Assembly: GCA_964433555.1 (NCBI GenBank)
Contig: CAYSRG010000005.1
Location: 46,477-110,476 of the forward strand
Origin: Stramentimicrobium sp964433555
GTDB lineage: Bacteria > Atribacterota > Phoenicimicrobiia > Phoenicimicrobiales > Stramentimicrobiaceae
Reading direction: 5' to 3'
DNA length: 64,000 nt
Below the pieces are notes generated by a model. The model was not told the DNA's origin and searched no databases. It was given only the letters and a program-made list of their open reading frames with translations. The position numbers were made by a program, and so were the translations under genes. Shown in pieces: positions 62,454 through 64,000 of this stretch (position 1 is the stretch's first letter; every line of letters begins with the position of its first letter).

Positions 62454-63293
62454 TTATCTTTGACAGGAAGAGCATAGAAAAGTGCTTCTATTTTCTATCC
62501 TTATTACCGATAAAGGATTGCCACAAACAGGGCATTTGCCGGTTTTTTTACCATAAACCAGAACCTTCTCTATATAACTTCCTGGTTTTCCTTGTAAATC
62601 ACGATAAGATTCATCTGCTATAGTTGTTCCTCTGGCCAACACAGCGTTATTGAGGACATTCTTAATAGAAAGGTATAATTTCCATAATTCATTGTTATTC
62701 AAAGAATTACCCTTCCGCATAGGATGGATTCCAGCCAGGAAAAGTACTTCATTAGCATAGATATTACCGATGCCAGCAATAATCTTTTGGTTCATTAATA
62801 ATGATTTTATATTACCCTTTTTACTTTGAATTGTTCTGGTAAACTCTTGTAAAGTAAAGTTTTCTTCCAGTGGTTCCCATCCCAGAGATTCAATTTCCCT
62901 CAATTTATAATTTTCTTTAATTAACCAAATCTTACCAAACTGTCTTACATCATTATAGATCATTTTACTACCGTCTTCAAAAATGAAAAGGAGATGGTTA
63001 TGTTTATTATTGACTCTTGCTACTACTCTCTCATTTCTTTTCTGATACAGCAGAGAACCACTCATTCCCAGATGAAAAATCAGGCAGTCTCCTGTATTCA
63101 TGAAGCATAAAATATACTTTCCCTTCCTTTTTATCATTTTTATAAATGCTTCTTTCAGACATTTCCTGAATTGATTTACAGTAGGAATCTTTATAAGTCG
63201 GGGAAGGCTAACCTTAATACCAATTATTTTCTTGTTAAGTACCTCTTGCTCCAGGTCTCTTTTTATAGTTTCTACTTCTGGTAATTCCGGCAT
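62454..63293 (-). CDS. mutM: Formamidopyrimidine-DNA glycosylase MutM (Fpg)
   Basis: This 279-residue base-excision repair enzyme starts with MPELPEVETIKRDLE, whose Pro2 and Glu3 are catalytic. It has the conserved HLGMSGSLLY and NIYANEVLFLAGIHPM motifs, and a C-terminal zinc finger (CPVCGNPLSVIRIENRSTFLCSSCQR). It removes oxidised purines. A spacing of 8 bp separates it from the HAD gene. Confidence 0.96.
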   Translation of the reverse strand: MPELPEVETIKRDLEQEVLNKKIIGIKVSLPRLIKIPTVNQFRKCLKEAFIKMIKRKGKYILCFMNTGDCLIFHLGMSGSLLYQKRNERVVARVNNKHNHLLFIFEDGSKMIYNDVRQFGKIWLIKENYKLREIESLGWEPLEENFTLQEFTRTIQSKKGNIKSLLMNQKIIAGIGNIYANEVLFLAGIHPMRKGNSLNNNELWKLYLSIKNVLNNAVLARGTTIADESYRDLQGKPGSYIEKVLVYGKKTGKCPVCGNPLSVIRIENRSTFLCSSCQR

Positions 63294-63301
63294 TGTTTAC
63301 C

Positions 63302-63952
63302 TCATCTAATGATTTCTATTTTGTGAAAAATATCAGATAGGTCATGAATTACTGAATCAGGATATTTTTCATACAAGCCTGAGCTACAACGGTCAATTAA
63401 CAAGGCGTTCCATCCTGCCTCTCGGGCAGAAAAATAGTCTAGCTCTTCATGATCGCCAATATGTAACATCAGTTGAGGTGCTACTTTTAGTTTTTTGTTT
63501 ATTTGAGAGTAAACCTCTTTATTCTTGAGTTCTCTGTAATCTGATAGAGTTGAAAAGGTTTCCTGAAAATATGTTTTTATTTTTTTTATTTTAATATCCA
63601 TAAATTCTCGAGGCATATTGGAGGTGCAGATTAGCTGATAGTGTTTAGATAATTTTTCTAAAATTAATGGTACATCTGAAAATATTTTAATTTTCGGCTC
63701 ATATTTTTGTAATATTATTTTATAATCAATGCCGAGTTGGAAAAAATTAATCCAATATTTGATATCATACCAGCGGTAATCCTTTTCTCCCACTCGGTCA
63801 TACTCTTTTTGAACTATAGTTAATGCTTCGTCAAAGTCAATATTCTCTTTTTTTGATACTATTTCTGGCAAGGCTTTGTGCCAGATTAAATCATTATATT
63901 CGGGATCTACTAAGGTTCCATCTACATCAAATGATATAATTCTGATTTCCAT
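63302..63952 (-). CDS. HAD-superfamily hydrolase
   Basis: This 216-residue protein has motif I FDVDGTLVDPEYND (catalytic Asp pair), motif II LICTSNMPREF, a conserved Lys in LKNKEVYSQINKKL and motif IV MLHIGDHEELDYFSAREAGWNALLIDR. The substrate is unknown; such proteins are commonly phosphatases. A GGAGGGGAC ribosome site precedes ATG at 63952, which is only about 17 bp from the 5S rRNA end. Confidence 0.88.
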   Translation of the reverse strand: MEIRIISFDVDGTLVDPEYNDLIWHKALPEIVSKKENIDFDEALTIVQKEYDRVGEKDYRWYDIKYWINFFQLGIDYKIILQKYEPKIKIFSDVPLILEKLSKHYQLICTSNMPREFMDIKIKKIKTYFQETFSTLSDYRELKNKEVYSQINKKLKVAPQLMLHIGDHEELDYFSAREAGWNALLIDRCSSGLYEKYPDSVIHDLSDIFHKIEIIR

Positions 63953-63969
63953 GTCCCCTCCAATAAAAA

Positions 63970-64000
63970 ATTCCCGGCAGTGTCCTACTCTCCCGCAGGA
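63970..64000 (-). rRNA. rrf: 5S ribosomal RNA, 3' end only
   Basis: The minus strand reads TCCTGCGGGAGAGTAGGACA then CTGCCGGGAAT, the conserved 3' arm of bacterial 5S rRNA. The rest, and presumably the 23S and 16S genes, lie beyond the window. Transcription runs leftwards towards the HAD gene. Confidence 0.9.

Noticed and set aside
63322..63342. TTGTGAAAAATATCAG-like sequence near the HAD stop
   Set aside because: Lies within coding sequence and lacks the right half of a Rex site.

Overview
The window looks like chromosome from a low-GC (roughly one third G+C by eye), strictly anaerobic, fermentative or syntrophic bacterium. The translation genes, tRNAs, sigma-54, WhiA/YvcK/RapZ, FtsH and SecG are bacterial. 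The energy genes (Cys-type formate dehydrogenase with Nuo/Hnd-like subunits, and an archaeal-style Mbh membrane hydrogenase fused to an Mrp antiporter) suggest a deep anaerobic lineage. I lean towards Atribacterota (JS1/OP9-like) from general knowledge, but the sequence alone does not prove it. Almost every gene is on the minus strand; the clear exception is the hydrogenase-maturation protease at 16825. No insertion sequence, prophage or CRISPR array was seen.

Region 1 (1-25.9 kb) is an energy-metabolism island. On the minus strand it contains a 14-gene mbhA-to-mbhN hydrogenase/antiporter operon (25951 down to 17681) in the same order as in Pyrococcus/Thermococcus. The plus-strand protease hycI follows, then a SPOR protein and the redox repressor Rex. 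Next comes a signalling cassette (two DRTGG-type proteins, a CBS-ATPase, a PHP phosphoesterase, an ATPase) that leads into hndB, nuoE, a NuoF-GltD fusion, a NuoG-like formate dehydrogenase, a formate channel, mobA, fdhD, a YqgF-like protein and hypF (cut by the window start). A near-perfect Rex operator (14828-14845) lies in front of the cassette, so NADH/NAD+ ratio probably controls the formate pathway. Together the genes suggest that formate oxidation reduces NAD(P)+ and/or ferredoxin, and that ferredoxin drives H2 production and Na+/H+ pumping through Mbh, or the reverse.

Region 2 (26.3-36.9 kb) has tRNA-Leu, nicotinate phosphoribosyltransferase, secG, tpiA, gapA, rpoN, the conserved whiA-yvcK-rapZ trio, argS and tRNA-Arg. 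Region 3 (37.2-43.4 kb) is a complete oligopeptide ABC importer (oppABCDF). Region 4 (43.6-54.5 kb) is housekeeping: ftsH, hpt, tilS, a three-tRNA cluster (Met, initiator Met, Leu), a DivIC-like protein, enolase, mgtE, an S4 protein, lysS and greA. Region 5 (55-64 kb) has a KBL/BioF-family enzyme, an unrecognised two-gene unit (HTH protein plus a conserved 302-residue protein), mnmA and a second PP-loop ATPase, a ferredoxin, rnz, mutM, a HAD hydrolase and the 3' end of a 5S rRNA, so an rRNA operon lies just beyond the window.

A family of about 35-bp imperfect palindromes (eight clear copies, one degenerate), all in gaps between co-directional minus-strand genes, is the main unexplained structural signal. 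Other points of interest are the NuoF-GltD fusion, an FdhD without the usual cysteine motif, an initiator tRNA with an A1/A72 end, and apparent non-AUG starts for rex and the PHP gene.
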